Part shown: positions 24,281-36,059 of the stretch, piece by piece
How positions within the stretch are numbered: position 1 is the first letter of the stretch
Layout: every line of letters starts with the position of its first letter
Assembly: GCF_030272615.1 (NCBI RefSeq)
Contig: NC_081411.1
Location: 37,576,640 to 37,640,639, forward strand
Length of the DNA stretch: 64,000 nt
Origin: Cryptomeria japonica
Lineage: Eukaryota > Streptophyta > Pinopsida > Cupressales > Cupressaceae
Reading direction: 5' to 3'
Made by a program: the position numbers and the translations under genes
The notes under the pieces: generated by a model
Database searches by the model: none
Seen by the model: only the letters and a program-made list of their open reading frames with translations
Told to the model about the DNA's origin: nothing

Positions 24281-26730
24281 GAATTCAAAAAATTGTCTAA
24301 CTTTTAAGACCGAGGATCGAAATTTTGTAGATTGCATTCAAAATTGCCTTGTTGAGCAAGCTTGAGTGGCTGAGTTGGTGAGCTCATATTTTTGGCCCAG
24401 AGCATTGTCAAGAGAAATCCATTTGATGGATGGTTATACACCTTGTTGAGATTCCATGTGCCTTTTTTCAGCTTACTCATATTAGATTTCATCAATTTGT
24501 GAAGTATCCTTCGGAGGTCCTTGGGTTAGGGTTGTTGATTTGCACCTTCCGTACTTTTTTTTAGTAGCCTTGTTTCAGGCATCATAACTTTGCACTGATT
24601 GTTTTATAAGACAAATAAAGGGTTCCCCATGTTTCCCTATTATTTTTTGAATCCCCCTTACAAGTAGCTAAGTCTCATCAATCCATCTGCTAGGTTTTCA
24701 AAGCTAATTTCATTTGGGAAAAGTTTAGTTTTGGAACTGAACTGTGTCGAACAACAGTTTGAGGACTGGCTTGAAAAATTATATTTCATGCCCAGTTGAC
24801 TTGCATTTCAAATCACTGGTACCCCATGATTCTCTATAAAATTTTCTATCAATTTCCACGTTTGTAGTCCCCCATAGCATCATTTGATTACTTTTTGTAG
24901 CCCATTCCAAATGAACCTTTTTAGAGTTTTGTGAGCAGCAGTGTCCAGATTTTCAGAGAGGCCAACTTTAAGGGTTAAGAAATTCCACATGTGATCTAAT
25001 CAAGTCAAACCCTCTTGTAAACTCATTCAAGATATACTGATGTGATATTGGGCCAAGTGGCGGCCCATGAAGTGATGATTTGATATTTTTTCAAAGTAGG
25101 ATTTAGAGGCTACTCAAGTTCGTTCAATAAGTTTAGTTTCAGATAAGCTTGAGTAGGCAACTTTGACCATTAATAACTTTTGACTTGGATGTTGTCTTGA
25201 CGACATGCCAGATGCCTTGGGTTGTTAGTTTTACAATCTATCAACAGGCCAGGTTTTAGGCTTTGATGAGATGTTTTGATCAGTTTTTAAAGCTCATTTC
25301 TAGAGCTACTCAGGTGATTTTGGCTGAAAGTTAAAGTTGGAGAAAGGTAAAAAAAATGAATATCCTAGGCTAAAATTTTCACACCTCAAGAATATTCAAT
25401 CAGTGACACGGTGCATTTTGGCCCAGTCAGTTGTTTAGAAAGAAGAAAAAAATTTAGTCGGGCCCACTTTGGGGCCTGACTGAAGTTGATCCACGATCTG
25501 ACTATGAAGGCTCAAAAATTTTAAATAATTATTATTTTTTTAATCTTATTGATTAAAATAATAATATATTCTAATTTGGGATGAAACATGTTTCAATTTG
25601 AATCATCTTTGATTCAAAACTCTGTGCTCCAGGATAAGGTTTGCAAGGACAATCAAAAAATTAAGTTGTCCTAGGGTAAGAGTCCTACATTGCAAAGGAA
25701 CCGCAGGATAAGTCCAAAGAACAAGGACAAGTCAAAAATTTGCCCGGAGGCAACTTGGAAAGGTGATAAGAGAGCCCTGGTATAACTTTGAGGTGCAAGG
25801 TGGAAGCAAGAAAGTTATCTCGAGATAATTTGTGAGGACCAAATTGATGGCCTGGTATAACTTTTAGATGCAAAGTGGAGGCAAGAAAGTTACCCTGGGA
25901 TAATTTGGGAGGGGCAAATTGATGGCCTGGGATAACTTTGGGTCAAAATTCAAAACAAAACTCTTGCCTCGCGAGTGCCGAGAGACCCATTGAAGGAGCC
26001 TTGTGATAAGTCAAAATGCAAAATAGGAAAGGATAAACCTTATCCCATGTGAAATATTCAGCACTTCAAAGTACCTTGGGATAAGACTTAAGTGTATGGG
26101 AAAAATAAATTGGTCCACCAAGCAAAGAAGAATGGAATTAGGGCACCCCCGTGGAAGTCAAAGGAAATAGGAGCACTGCGGGAGAAGCAACATGAGGGTA
26201 GGAAAGAAATCTCACCACCCATCACGGGAGAAAAGAAAGTCAATGCCACCGTGTAGGATAGGCTGAAACTATTGAGCGCCAAGGAAATACGATTTCCCCT
26301 ATCCCACATAGAGTTAGAAGTTGATTAAGAGGCACCACGGGATAAAGTTAAGACGTGGTGTAAATGAAAGAAACAACCCATAGGACAAAACATGCTGAGG
26401 GAAACATAGATTTAGGGAAAAAGTGCAATGAAGGTACGTAGGAGGCAGTGTGAGGAGATGAAATTTTAGGAAAAATGTTAGGGTTTTGCATTTGAATTCC
26501 TCTTATCAGCTTCCCCATTGCAGTTGAAAGGAATCAATGATTGTAGAGTTAATGAAGATGATGGTAGAGATAAATACAAACTCAGGGGAGTCACATTGTT
26601 TTGTTCATATATGCATTCTTTTGCTGCAGTAAAGTCATATCTTTTCTTGTAGACACAAATGAATTATATGATTTTGCTGAGATTATTCAAGATAAATTGC
26701 ATAATGGCTTGATCAGTGCAAGGAACCTTA
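24281..26730. other. Unassigned region with no supportable gene
   Basis: It begins at the abrupt end of the chromovirus relic. It has no long ORF, LTR pair or family motif I can support. Base composition shifts to more G+C after about 25620, where a CC(T)GGGATAA phrase recurs about ten times up to 26350. Confidence 0.45.
25773..25945. repeat. Tandem repeat of about 76 bp
   Basis: Two full units (25773-25848 and 25849-25923) and a partial third share a CCTGG(T/G)ATAACTTT start, a GCAAGAAAGTTA centre and a CAAATTGATGG end. Looser variants surround them. Confidence 0.8.
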
Positions 26731-26761
26731 AGAAGGGTTTAAATTCAAGCTTTATTCATTA

Positions 26762-29403
26762 TTGTGCCACTTGATTCTTTATTATAATAGGACCAGGTGG
26801 GAGGAATCCTTAAAGGTGAGTCTTTTTGAACCAAACGTAGATAAGAGTTGGCCAGTGCAGAGATGGACCCGAATGGGGGACAATGGATGCAAATACTCCT
26901 ATTATTATACATTCTCTGATTGTTTTGTCATGAGTATTTTGATGATGATGGGAGCCAAACTAAATAGGCACCTAATCAACATAATAAAGGTCTTAAAGGT
27001 TAGGAGTGCAAAGGCTGATAATGTTGAGTATCTTGAGGGTGTCATTATCCATAATTTTGGGGATTTCTCTTTTTACTCCAACTATACATTAATAAGGGTG
27101 TATGGATACAATCAAGTGCCTTGTATTCTCCCCATCATAGTCACACCTAGGCTCACATCCGTTGACTTCATTTGGTAGATGCTATGGTTAGAAAATGACC
27201 AAATAAGAACAAAAAAGAAGTGGCAACATCCTCCCTGAATGGTAAAATATAACGAGTTCAATGTAGGGAGTGACACCCTTGATAAAGTACAATATTTTTT
27301 TATAAATAATTATAGGATTAAGGTGGGCCAAGCAAGACATTATGACCCAGAGAGTTACATAAATGATGTTAGAACAAACAAATTGAGGGTGAGAGGTTTC
27401 ACCCATCATTTTGATGAAAGAGAAGATCTTATTAGAAATGCATGCCCCTTTGAGGCCTTGCAAAGGAGAAGAAAATGGAATTACCTAAGAAAGTTGGAGA
27501 GGGAGAGGAAAGAAGAGGACCCTAAATTCCAAGGATTGTGTGCTAATATCCACAATGACTTTGCTAGGATGTCTTGCAAGGTCAAAATTTTTGATAAATT
27601 GATTGAAGAGGAGTTGTTTCACCCATCATTTTCATGAAAGAGAAGACCTTATTAGAAATGCATACCCCTCTGAGGCCTTGCAAAGGAGAAGAAAATGGAA
27701 TTACCTAAGAAAGTTGGAGAGGGAGAGGAAAGAAGAGGACCCTGAATTCCAAGGATTGTGTGCTAATATCCACAATGACTTTGCTAGGATGTCTTGCAAG
27801 GTCAAATTTTTTGATAAATTGATTGAAGAGGAGTTGGCTCGAAAGTAGGCCAAACAACCTGGTGGAGAACAACCAAGTCCCAAGGTAATAACGAAGGTGG
27901 ATAAGGAAAAGGCAAAGATTTCTTACTTTGTTTGCATTATTGTAGAAGAAATTTACACTAGTGTGTCACCATCCCCATGATGCTTTTAAAGAGGATGAAG
28001 CTACAAAAGTATTAGCAGATATGGATAGGGAAATCATCCCAAGTGTCATCCTTGAGTATGAGGTCACTGATGAGAGGGTAATTGCCTCTAAAATTTTCTT
28101 GTCCAATGACATTCTTTTTAATTTAGATGAATTCAAGTCTTTTTGGTTAAGAGAGAAGCTTAAAGATTTATCTGAAGAAGATATTAGAAATATTTATAAG
28201 ACTAGAATTAAGTGCACTTCTGAAGAAGGAAGGGAGTTAGTTAAGAAGAGTGGCCTCCTCTTTGTACCAGGTTGGGACCTTGAGAAATTTTTTTGTTCTT
28301 AATCAGGTGATGAGATAGGTGGAGCCCATCTATGCACAAGAATTATGAGAGAATGGGTCTGGGGTTAACCCAAGCATAACAACCTTTTCTTTGTGGTATA
28401 AGGCTCCCAACATAGACAAGCCTATGGTTTTTTAGGGGGATGGAGCATAAGATGGGTGCAGTTGTGAGGATTCTTGTTGATACAACTACATCAAAGGTAA
28501 CCATTGTGTCAATGCATGATGCACATTTTGTTAAGCTAGTCATAGAAGAGCAGGAAAAGAAACATGAGAAGCTCAGAGCCTTACATGTGGCTTTGAGTGT
28601 TGATCATAGGAGGCTCTTCAATGAGAATGTAAAGCTGAAGAATGATTTGGCCAAGTGTCACTTAGTATTTGTAGTGGGTCCCAAGCCTAGGGAGCTTGTA
28701 AAACTAAAAGAGGAATTACAAAAAGTAAAAGAAGAGGTTGAGAAGAATTATTTGGACATAAGGAAATAAAGTATGTTGCAAATTTGAAATAGGGTCCTAG
28801 ACCACTTGGATGATGTCCACACCTCTTATTCTTAGGCGTCACAATTATGTGACTGGATTGATGACATTATTTCATATGTTCAACCAATTAGAAATACTTG
28901 TTTTCCCAAGGGTCAACAATTAAAAGAAATTCTTTTAGCAATAAAAAATGATAACAAGGAGCCCCAAAATTGTGGGTATCATTTGGAAAAATTATAATTT
29001 ACTGATTAAAGGAATTCCCCACATGGAGGAGGAAAAGATGGCACTAACAGAGAAGATAGGATCATTAAGAGGCCTGCAAAAATGAGACATTCCTTCGATT
29101 TTGATAGATGAGGGGAAAATGAAAGATCTTGCCAGGTTGATGGAGGACTTCATAAAATCAGTTAATGAAGTCCTAGATGCATTAGCTAACGATCCTAACC
29201 AAGACATGACCTATCATATAATTATTGAAAAAATCATCGATGTTGATTCTCTCTACCAAACATTTGCATTGGAGACTGTAACCATGCCCTCTCCAAAAGT
29301 TAGAGAGACAATGAATAAATTGCAAGATCTTGGGTCCTTTGCATGGCCAATAGATGATGGAGATTTCTGGCATAAAAGGTATTTCTCCTTGGAGGAAGAG
29401 TAG
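26762..29403 (+). pseudogene. Unrecognised multi-ORF coding relic
   Basis: A run of same-strand ORFs gives a protein-like composition in successive frames. 26762-27178 is Trp/Tyr-rich with RWEESLKVSLFEP and DSCF-like blocks. 27239-27848 has charged helices with RRKWNYLRKLERERKEE. 27961-28302 reads LEYEVTDERVI..., FWLREKLKDLSEEDIRN and LLFVPGWDLEKF. 28440-28769 is a likely coiled coil rich in Lys/Glu heptads. 29101-29403 is acidic, ending FSLEEE. Frameshifts and stops separate them, and a 220-bp tandem duplication shifts the frame. I do not recognise the family. It could be a decayed host gene or an extra ORF of a retroelement; no RT, transposase or LTR is linked to it. Confidence 0.4.
27396..27835 (+). 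repeat. 220-bp tandem duplication inside the unrecognised ORF
   Basis: Copy A (27396-27615) and copy B (27616-27835) abut exactly and differ by only a few bases. Because 220 is not a multiple of 3, the duplication shifts the frame: the ORF ends soon after entering copy B in the old frame. Confidence 0.95.
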
Positions 29404-31793
29404 CCCGAGGATGAGGAGTAGGTGAGATTGTATATAGTTTTGGTATCCTCCTCTTTGTTTTTCTCTTCACAGGTTGAGATTTTTGGTGAGGTGATGTAAA
29501 TGCTCAAATGCTTCGTACCAATCAAGGTGCACCTATTTCAACTTCAAAGATCTTGATCAATATAAGTGTATAGCATATCATCTGACATATTTCATTTAAG
29601 GTACGGCTCTAGGCTCCACTTGACATCCTTGTAGATATCTACAATTAATGAGCTTTAAAGGTCTACTTGCAAGGAATATTTTGCGCTACTTGGTAGCATT
29701 TTGCAAAACGTAGCAGTTAGGATTTTGACAAGTGTCACAATCAACCTAAAGCTTGTTTTCCTCTATTAGTGTTATAAAAGGGAATTCGGGGCCATTGTGA
29801 TAGGATTCAAATTCTGAAATTTGGCTGGATTATATTTAATAGGCCAAGAGGAGTATAGAGATTGTTGAATATTTCCTTTCTACAGATGTTGCCTTGAAAT
29901 GGAAACTGATATTTTGATGATTAATGAAATGAGTATCATTCTCTAATTGTCGTATGTTTTCTATCCACATTTTGTATGAACTTTTGTATTAATGATATAT
30001 AAGTTTTTCTTCCTCCAGTAGGAATGTGTAGTTTGAATGTGGGTCTCTCTCAAGGAGAGTTAAAATCTATTTTATGAACTACTGTGATATGTGTTCAACT
30101 GGAATTATTAGTTATTTTTTTATGGTTTTCTAAACGTATTATGCAAGTTACAATATGTTTAAATGTGCATTAAACGTGTTTCATAGCAAGAGCAGATATT
30201 TTGTAGGTTGGACTATGTTTACCCTAGTTAGGCATTGATCAAGTTTAAGTTCTTAGAACCATTCTTATTTCACCTTTTTATATTTCTGTAGTAGGAGTAG
30301 TTGTTAGATTATCTTAGGAAATCAATCTCAATGCATGTGTGAAAGAAAAAAATCAAGGTTGTAGTCAGAACAAAGGGTTTATCAGTCTTTCATTGGTATA
30401 TTTTCATTGAGATATCTTCTTAATACAACATTGCCAGAACCATATTTTATCATAAAATCTCGAGACACTATTGAGGTCAACCTGCTTGGTCTTCCAGAGC
30501 AAAAAGTGCAAAAGATTGCAATCTCAGTAGTTGAATCTTGTTTGTTGGCCGAATCTAGCCTTTGACTTGTTGATAGGAGTGTGGCTAGATCCTTAGGGTT
30601 TAGGGATCTATTTATTTGGGAGCCAACATGGTGTATCTTGATAGTTCAATTGCCAATTTTGAAGATTTGGAGCCACTCTAATAAATTATAGAAAATCCTC
30701 TCCCTAGAATCAAATATGTCAGCTTGTGTGCAACTAACTAAGAATATTTATGCTCAAAATTCTATTCGCCTTCAATTTATAAAGGTATTGTTATTTTTGT
30801 TTCATCCTCTCCTCTTAGTTCTTCAAAAGCTATTGCGCAATTAGTTAGGCATTTAGAGTTTTTTTGTCCCCTCTTATGCTAAGGATTTAGATTTAAACGA
30901 ATAGTTTTGGATTATTATACAAAGGATGATGAAATCTCTTTCCTAAGTTGGATTGTCTCCCTCAAGCCAAGCCTTTAAATGCAATATTGTGTAAGTTTGA
31001 AATAACCACTTGGTTGTCTTGTTGTCATGTTTCTTTCTTTGGTAAATTTTATGATTTTATTTTATATTTCTATTGTTCTTCTATTGTAGCATGGTTGGGG
31101 TCTTATAAAAAATTCACCTTTCTTTATTAAAAATAATAATTTCAACTTTAATAATAGATATTTAATATTAAAAAATAAATAAATAAATTAGTGAACATAT
31201 AGTTTATCATATAAAAATAAGGATGCCAACAATATATAATTACATATATTTCAAAAATACAAAATACAATAATATATAAATTTTGAGGGGTTGAGTAATA
31301 TGGTTTTCTATCTATAGGAGGGAGAGAATCATCTAAGTAATTTAACTACAAATATAGAATAGGTAGTCCCCCTCACATCTTTCCACTAGAATATGTTCAA
31401 TCCTTTGAAAAGGATACTAGATATCATGCACATCTATAGTACAACTAAATTCAACAACCAAGTAAAATAATAATGTGTACACATCAGCCTTATGTAATCT
31501 ATTATGGAATGTCCCATATCCCCTCTAGCTAACATGATATAGAACTAATATGGGCCTTGTGACAATGTAAATAACTAATTAATTAGTTAAATGCAAAGAT
31601 AAAGTAAATGTAAATTATCCTTTAGTTACCAAACTCCCAACACATCCTACCTTGAGTTGACCATACTAGTTTGTACCATATTAGACAAATAACCATAAGA
31701 ATAGATTGACATATAATCATTGAGTTCCAATCTGATGATATTCCTTACCATGATATGATCTCATCTACATTCAATACACAATACAAAGTATAT
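29404..31793. other. No supportable gene
   Basis: AT-rich sequence with only small random ORFs, such as 30948-31130. Nothing recognisable on either strand. Confidence 0.5.
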
Positions 31794-31798
31794 AGATC

Positions 31799-33098
31799 TG
31801 TAAAGTGGAAAATCACGATCGAACCCTAAGTGTTCCCCCCACCACTCCAAGGAGAGAGAAAGGAGGTCACTAGGGTTGACGGTTTTCACTTAAGAGAGAC
31901 TTTACATTCAAAAGAGGGGTTGAAACCCACAAGATCCAATCCCACACAATGCAAGATTGGATTCTAAATGAGTTTCAAGGGTTAAGACAGCAAGGCTACC
32001 CTCTTTTGTAAAGAATGTAGATAGAAGGATTGAGCTAAGAATGCATGTAAAGTGAGAAAGATTCGCTTATAAACAGAGATAGGAATATGGGATGAAGCTG
32101 CGGACCTGGAATTAGCAGTAAAATGTCGAGACGGAGCTGTCCTGCAAATTTGAGCGAAAGTTGACAGGACGATGGCGCCCGACGTGCACATGGTCCTCCG
32201 AAAAATCTGCGGAACGAAGGGGGATCTATTCGGCTCTGCACAAGGATTCCAGATCTTCAATTACAGCCGCGTACCTGCAACCTACACACATAAAAGCGAG
32301 GACGATTGGGGGGCTAGGGATTAGGGGTTTGCCCTTAGGTCAAACCCCAGTTTTGGAATTAACCAAGAAATGAGAAATGCTGTAAATGTAAATGATTGTA
32401 ATGTAATAAGTACCAATACCTTGTTGTAAGAATGTTTGTATTCTTACATGCGAAGGTGTAGATGTTGTTGTATGTTGTATGTTGTATGTGGTATGTGATC
32501 TCCTTTTCAATGGTTGAATCCTTGTCTTGAATGCAACACTTAGCCTTGAATGGAGACTTAGAATGCTCAATTGCTTGAAGGAATGCTTGAATGCTTGAAT
32601 GCTTGAATGTTTGAATATTGTTTCCACGTCTTGTACACATATGTCCTTCCTCCTCAAAATGGGAGAGGAAATGTAGTTTATATAATTGCCAATTAGGGTT
32701 GATAGACTGATTTTTCTGACCTTGGGCCGACATAGCAACCTTATTTTCCAATTTGCAAACTTAAAGACCCGAAGCCCCATAAGAGATCGGGCCCAAAATA
32801 GGGCCAGGGACCAGGGCGCTGGGCGCCATGGTCCTGGGGGATCAGGGCACTAGGCGCCATGGTCCTAAAGGACCAGGGCGCTGGGCGCCATGGTCCTGAA
32901 GGACCAGGGTGCTGGGCGCCATGGTCCCACCTCCCGGGACAGCAGGGTGCAAGGAGGATCAGGCCAAGGTGCTGAAAAATGCAGTTTTTGATGTCGTGAA
33001 CAAGTTTCAGGGTCTCCATTCAGGTTTAGTGTTGCGTCACCATCCTGAAGACCCAAATGCAGTCGAAATTGCAAGTGTCGCAATTTTAGGACGTTACA
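31799..33098 (-). mobile_element. Solo LTR A (minus orientation)
   Basis: A 1,300-bp unit with TG...CA ends (minus-strand start TGTAACGTCC, end TTACA) flanked by the perfect 5-bp duplication AGATC at 31794-31798 and 33099-33103. It is homologous, inverted and clearly diverged, to 33281-34521. A TATA-like TATATAAA box lies on the minus strand at about 32684-32677. No internal domain adjoins it, so it is a solo LTR left by LTR-LTR recombination. The U3 holds a GC-rich minisatellite. Confidence 0.92.
32808..32950. repeat. GC-rich minisatellite in the LTR A U3
   Basis: About four units of 33-36 bp built on CAGGGCGCTGGGCGCCATGGTCCT. Each unit contains the palindromes GGCGCC and CCATGG, and GGACCA/TGGTCC can pair. 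It explains the short Pro/Gly-rich ORFs in this stretch. Confidence 0.85.
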
Positions 33099-33280
33099 AG
33101 ATCAACAATTGCTTTCCGTTCACCTAATATCTCTTACTTTTAACTTGATTATATTACAAAATATATATAATAAATATTATTTTCTAGTCTTCCAATATCC
33201 CCTATCCTTGAGTTTATTATATCTCTGATATAATAATATAATCATAAACAATAAATGTGAAAATTATCAAATAATAATAT

Positions 33281-34521
33281 TGTAGCATCATAAAATTGTG
33301 ATCCTTGCAATTTTGACTGCGTTTAAGGTCCTCACCCTAGTGATTGCATCTCCCTACTCAATTAGGACCCCTTTGTGCATCATCAATCCAAATCCCCTAT
33401 TGTTTTAGTCCTTACGTCACCTTGTGACCCTGTCCGAGCCCCAAAATAGGGTAGGGAAAGGGCATGGTGCCCTTGTCCCCCTTAGGATAGGGGTGTGGCA
33501 CCCTGGTCCCCCTTGGACAAGGGCGTGGCACTCCTATCCTCCCTCTTTGGGTGGCCCTCAAATGGGTCCATCTAACCCTTGGACCTAACTTTCTCTTTGG
33601 GACTTAAAATTCTCCTATGATGGCCTTTAGTGAGATGAGAATGATTTGTCCCAGGCATGTATAAAAGGAGACTTAATTCCCTTATTTAGGATATAGAAGA
33701 AGATAAACAAAATTCATGAGGAGGTCTTCATTATTGTTGTCATCCATTCAAGTGTTCATGTCTTCAAACATTCATCAAGTCTTCTGCATTCATCCATTGG
33801 AGCAACCTTATAATTTATTCATTTGTAAGCATGTGTGTGTGTTAGGGTTTTGTCATGTTACATGTCATTTCATGCAACACTTGTGGTTATGTCGAAGAAG
33901 CAACCATCATCAACAAATTGCAGATCTACAAGGTATACATTTCTATTATTCACATTTAAGTATTTGCAATTACTTTCTTTCAAGGTTGATTCCTCAACTG
34001 GGGTTTTACTAAGGCAAACCCCTATCCACATCCCTTCTTCCCTTCTTTTATCTACGCAAGTTGTAAGTGCAAGGCTATAATTGTAGATTTAGGCTTCATT
34101 TGCAGAGACAGATAAACCCTTTTCGGCATACGGATTTTTTGGAGGACCAGGTGCAACTTCAACCCGGTCTCTATGACTTTCCTCCAAATTTATAGGGCAG
34201 ATCTGTATCAGTCTAAATATCTTAGATCCAAAGTTAAAACGTGATCCAGAATTTGTAGCTCTTTATGTCACCCATTTTATCTTCATTTTTTGCATAATCA
34301 ACAAGTTAACAAGTCAATATATCTATATATAAAAAGGGGTCAATCACATTCGAACCCTTGCAATCCATTAGGCATTGACATCCTTACTTCTTTTGGATTT
34401 GGATATAGTGGATTCAACCCCTCTTTTGAATGTAAAGTATCTCCCAACTGAAAATCATCCTAGTGGTTTCCTTTCTCTCTTATAGGTGGGGAACTACTAG
34501 AATCCAATTTTCTAGTTTACA
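33281..34521 (+). mobile_element. Solo LTR B (plus orientation)
   Basis: A 1,241-bp unit starting TGTAGCATC and ending GTTTACA, flanked by the perfect duplication AATAT at 33276-33280 and 34522-34526. It matches LTR A in inverse orientation along its length, including a degenerate U3 minisatellite (about 33430-33550, GGGCGTGGCACCCTGGTCC type) and a TATAAAAGG box at 33660. Its promoter points to the + side, toward the 3' end of the dehydrogenase gene. The two LTRs are separate insertions 182 bp apart. Confidence 0.92.
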
Positions 34522-34526
34522 AATAT

Positions 34527-34909
34527 AATGCAATATTATATAAGCATTGACTAGCATAATTAACAAGCATTTCAATATTAATGAATTTTATGGACCACGA
34601 GAGTATAAATTTAACATCACAATCCATTCAATAAATAAGGACGAGTGCAATTATATTGACTTGCATGTCATACACAATATAACTTCGAGGATATCTTCAC
34701 CAAATGTAAAGCTTGCATTATTCGTTCTTATTTATGAAATTGAAAAAGCGGCATAAGATGATTACACATTATGATAGTATTAACTACATAATACTCCTTG
34801 ATTCAAGGGTTGACTTAAGAATTATTCAGTTCGACTGATAAGTGGAAGAAACGTCTCTCTCACTCAAGTGTTATTGTAGGATAACATTTTTTTTCTGAGA
34901 GATTCCCCA
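34527..34909. other. 3' flank of the dehydrogenase gene
   Basis: AT-rich, with no gene. It contains the presumed 3' UTR and polyadenylation region of the minus-strand gene. Confidence 0.5.
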
Positions 34910-35991
34910 TTAGTACTTTCCAAACACAGCACTTTCATCAAGTACAACTGTTATCCCCCCGTCAACCACCATGTTGTGACCACTTACATATTTGGAATCC
35001 TCACTGGCCAGATACAAAGCAGCCCTTGCAATATCCTCTGGTTTAAGACTGGCTTGCTTTAACGGGGCCTCGAGCTGAATGGCGGCCTCCACCGTGGCCT
35101 TTGCCTCTGCTGAAGGGGCCACTCCCATAAAATTCATTACCAGATTTGTGGGAATTGCACCTGGAGAAATACAATTCACTCGTATTCCACATTTTCCCAG
35201 CTCTGCTGCACCGTTCTTAGTCAGCCCAATAACGGCATGTTTGGAGGCAGCGTAGGAGTAAGGAGTAAATCCTCCTGCTATTCCTGCAATACTAGCCGTA
35301 GAGATAATACTGCCTTTTCTATTGGGGATCATAACGCGGGCTGCGTGCTTAATGCCGTGCATTACTCCTTTTACATTGATATTCATCACTCGCTCAAAAT
35401 CCACCATATCATTTTCTGCCACGCTTAGTTTTAGGTTGTCGACAACTCCTGCGTTATTATACATAATGTCCAATTTTCCGTGTTTTTCCAAGGCCAAATC
35501 CACGGCTGCGCTTACATCTTGCTCCTTGCTCACATCACAGTGGATATATGTTGCCCAGGGAGAAAGTGATTGGGCCACTTTCATACCAGCGTCGTCTGCA
35601 ATGTCTGCAATGATGACTTTGGCTCCATGATTTGCAAATAGCCGAACAGTGGCCTCTCCAATGCCTGCGGATCCGCCTGTGATTATTGCAACTTTGCCTT
35701 GCAATCTGCATCAAACAAATACATTTTCGTTAAAGATGTTATCATCGAACAAAAAAACCCAGTTCAACAAAGCTCTGTCTCTGTCTCTATGTGCTTATGA
35801 TGTAAAGAAGACTTAGTATACACTGACACAGAGCCGTTTATGAGTGTAAAATCAACCTACATATTACTCAATTAACAAGTAGACTTCCAGAAAAGAACAA
35901 TTTCATTTCAGATAATTTTACAAGACTGAAGAATGTTTAAGATAATACAAAACCTTCTCCAGAGAGCAGCTGCAACATCTCCCTTAGACAT
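34910..35991 (-). CDS. Short-chain dehydrogenase/reductase, two exons (SDR110C-like)
   Basis: Exon 1 is 35991-35954 (ATG, 13 codons). A 248-bp intron with GT...AG ends follows (35953-35706), then exon 2, 35705-34910. They splice in frame to 277 residues. Features seen: TGGSAGIG dinucleotide loop (T22-G29), Asp47 after strand 2 (favours NAD(H)), CDV (69-71), NNAG (96-99), N121, S151, and the catalytic Y164-A-A-S-K168, with the PG motif and a C-terminal SGHNMVVDGG. All catalytic residues are present and no stop or frameshift occurs, so the gene looks functional. Length and intron position after the short N-terminus fit the plant family that includes xanthoxin dehydrogenase, secoisolariciresinol dehydrogenase and momilactone A synthase. 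These cytosolic enzymes oxidise alcohols of terpenoid, lignan or hormone pathways. The substrate cannot be told from sequence. It is the only complete host gene here, lying between solo LTR B and a long inverted repeat. Confidence 0.95.
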
Positions 35992-36044
35992 GTTTTGAAG
36001 CTACAGAATACCCTTGAATGATTAGCTTTCGAAGAACCGGCTTT

Positions 36045-36052
36045 ATAGCAGA
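36045..36052 (-). promoter_or_regulatory. TATA box of the dehydrogenase gene
   Basis: The minus strand reads CTATAAAG about 55-60 bp upstream of the ATG at 35991. This implies transcription start about 25-30 bp downstream and a short 5' UTR. Spacing and sequence fit a plant core promoter; other cis elements were not assigned. Confidence 0.6.
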
Positions 36053-36059
36053 CTTCTGT

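Noticed and set aside
24275-24310. Start of another LTR element (TGTTGGGAATTC) in the chromovirus RNase H
   Set aside because: I found no second LTR copy, PBS, PPT or target duplication, so only the abrupt break is reported.
32340-33127. Overlapping Pro/Gly- and His/Ser-rich ORFs
   Set aside because: They arise from the GC minisatellite and simple repeats in solo LTR A.
35237-35630. Plus-strand ORFs inside the dehydrogenase
   Set aside because: They are shadows of exon 2, which has full family motifs on the minus strand.
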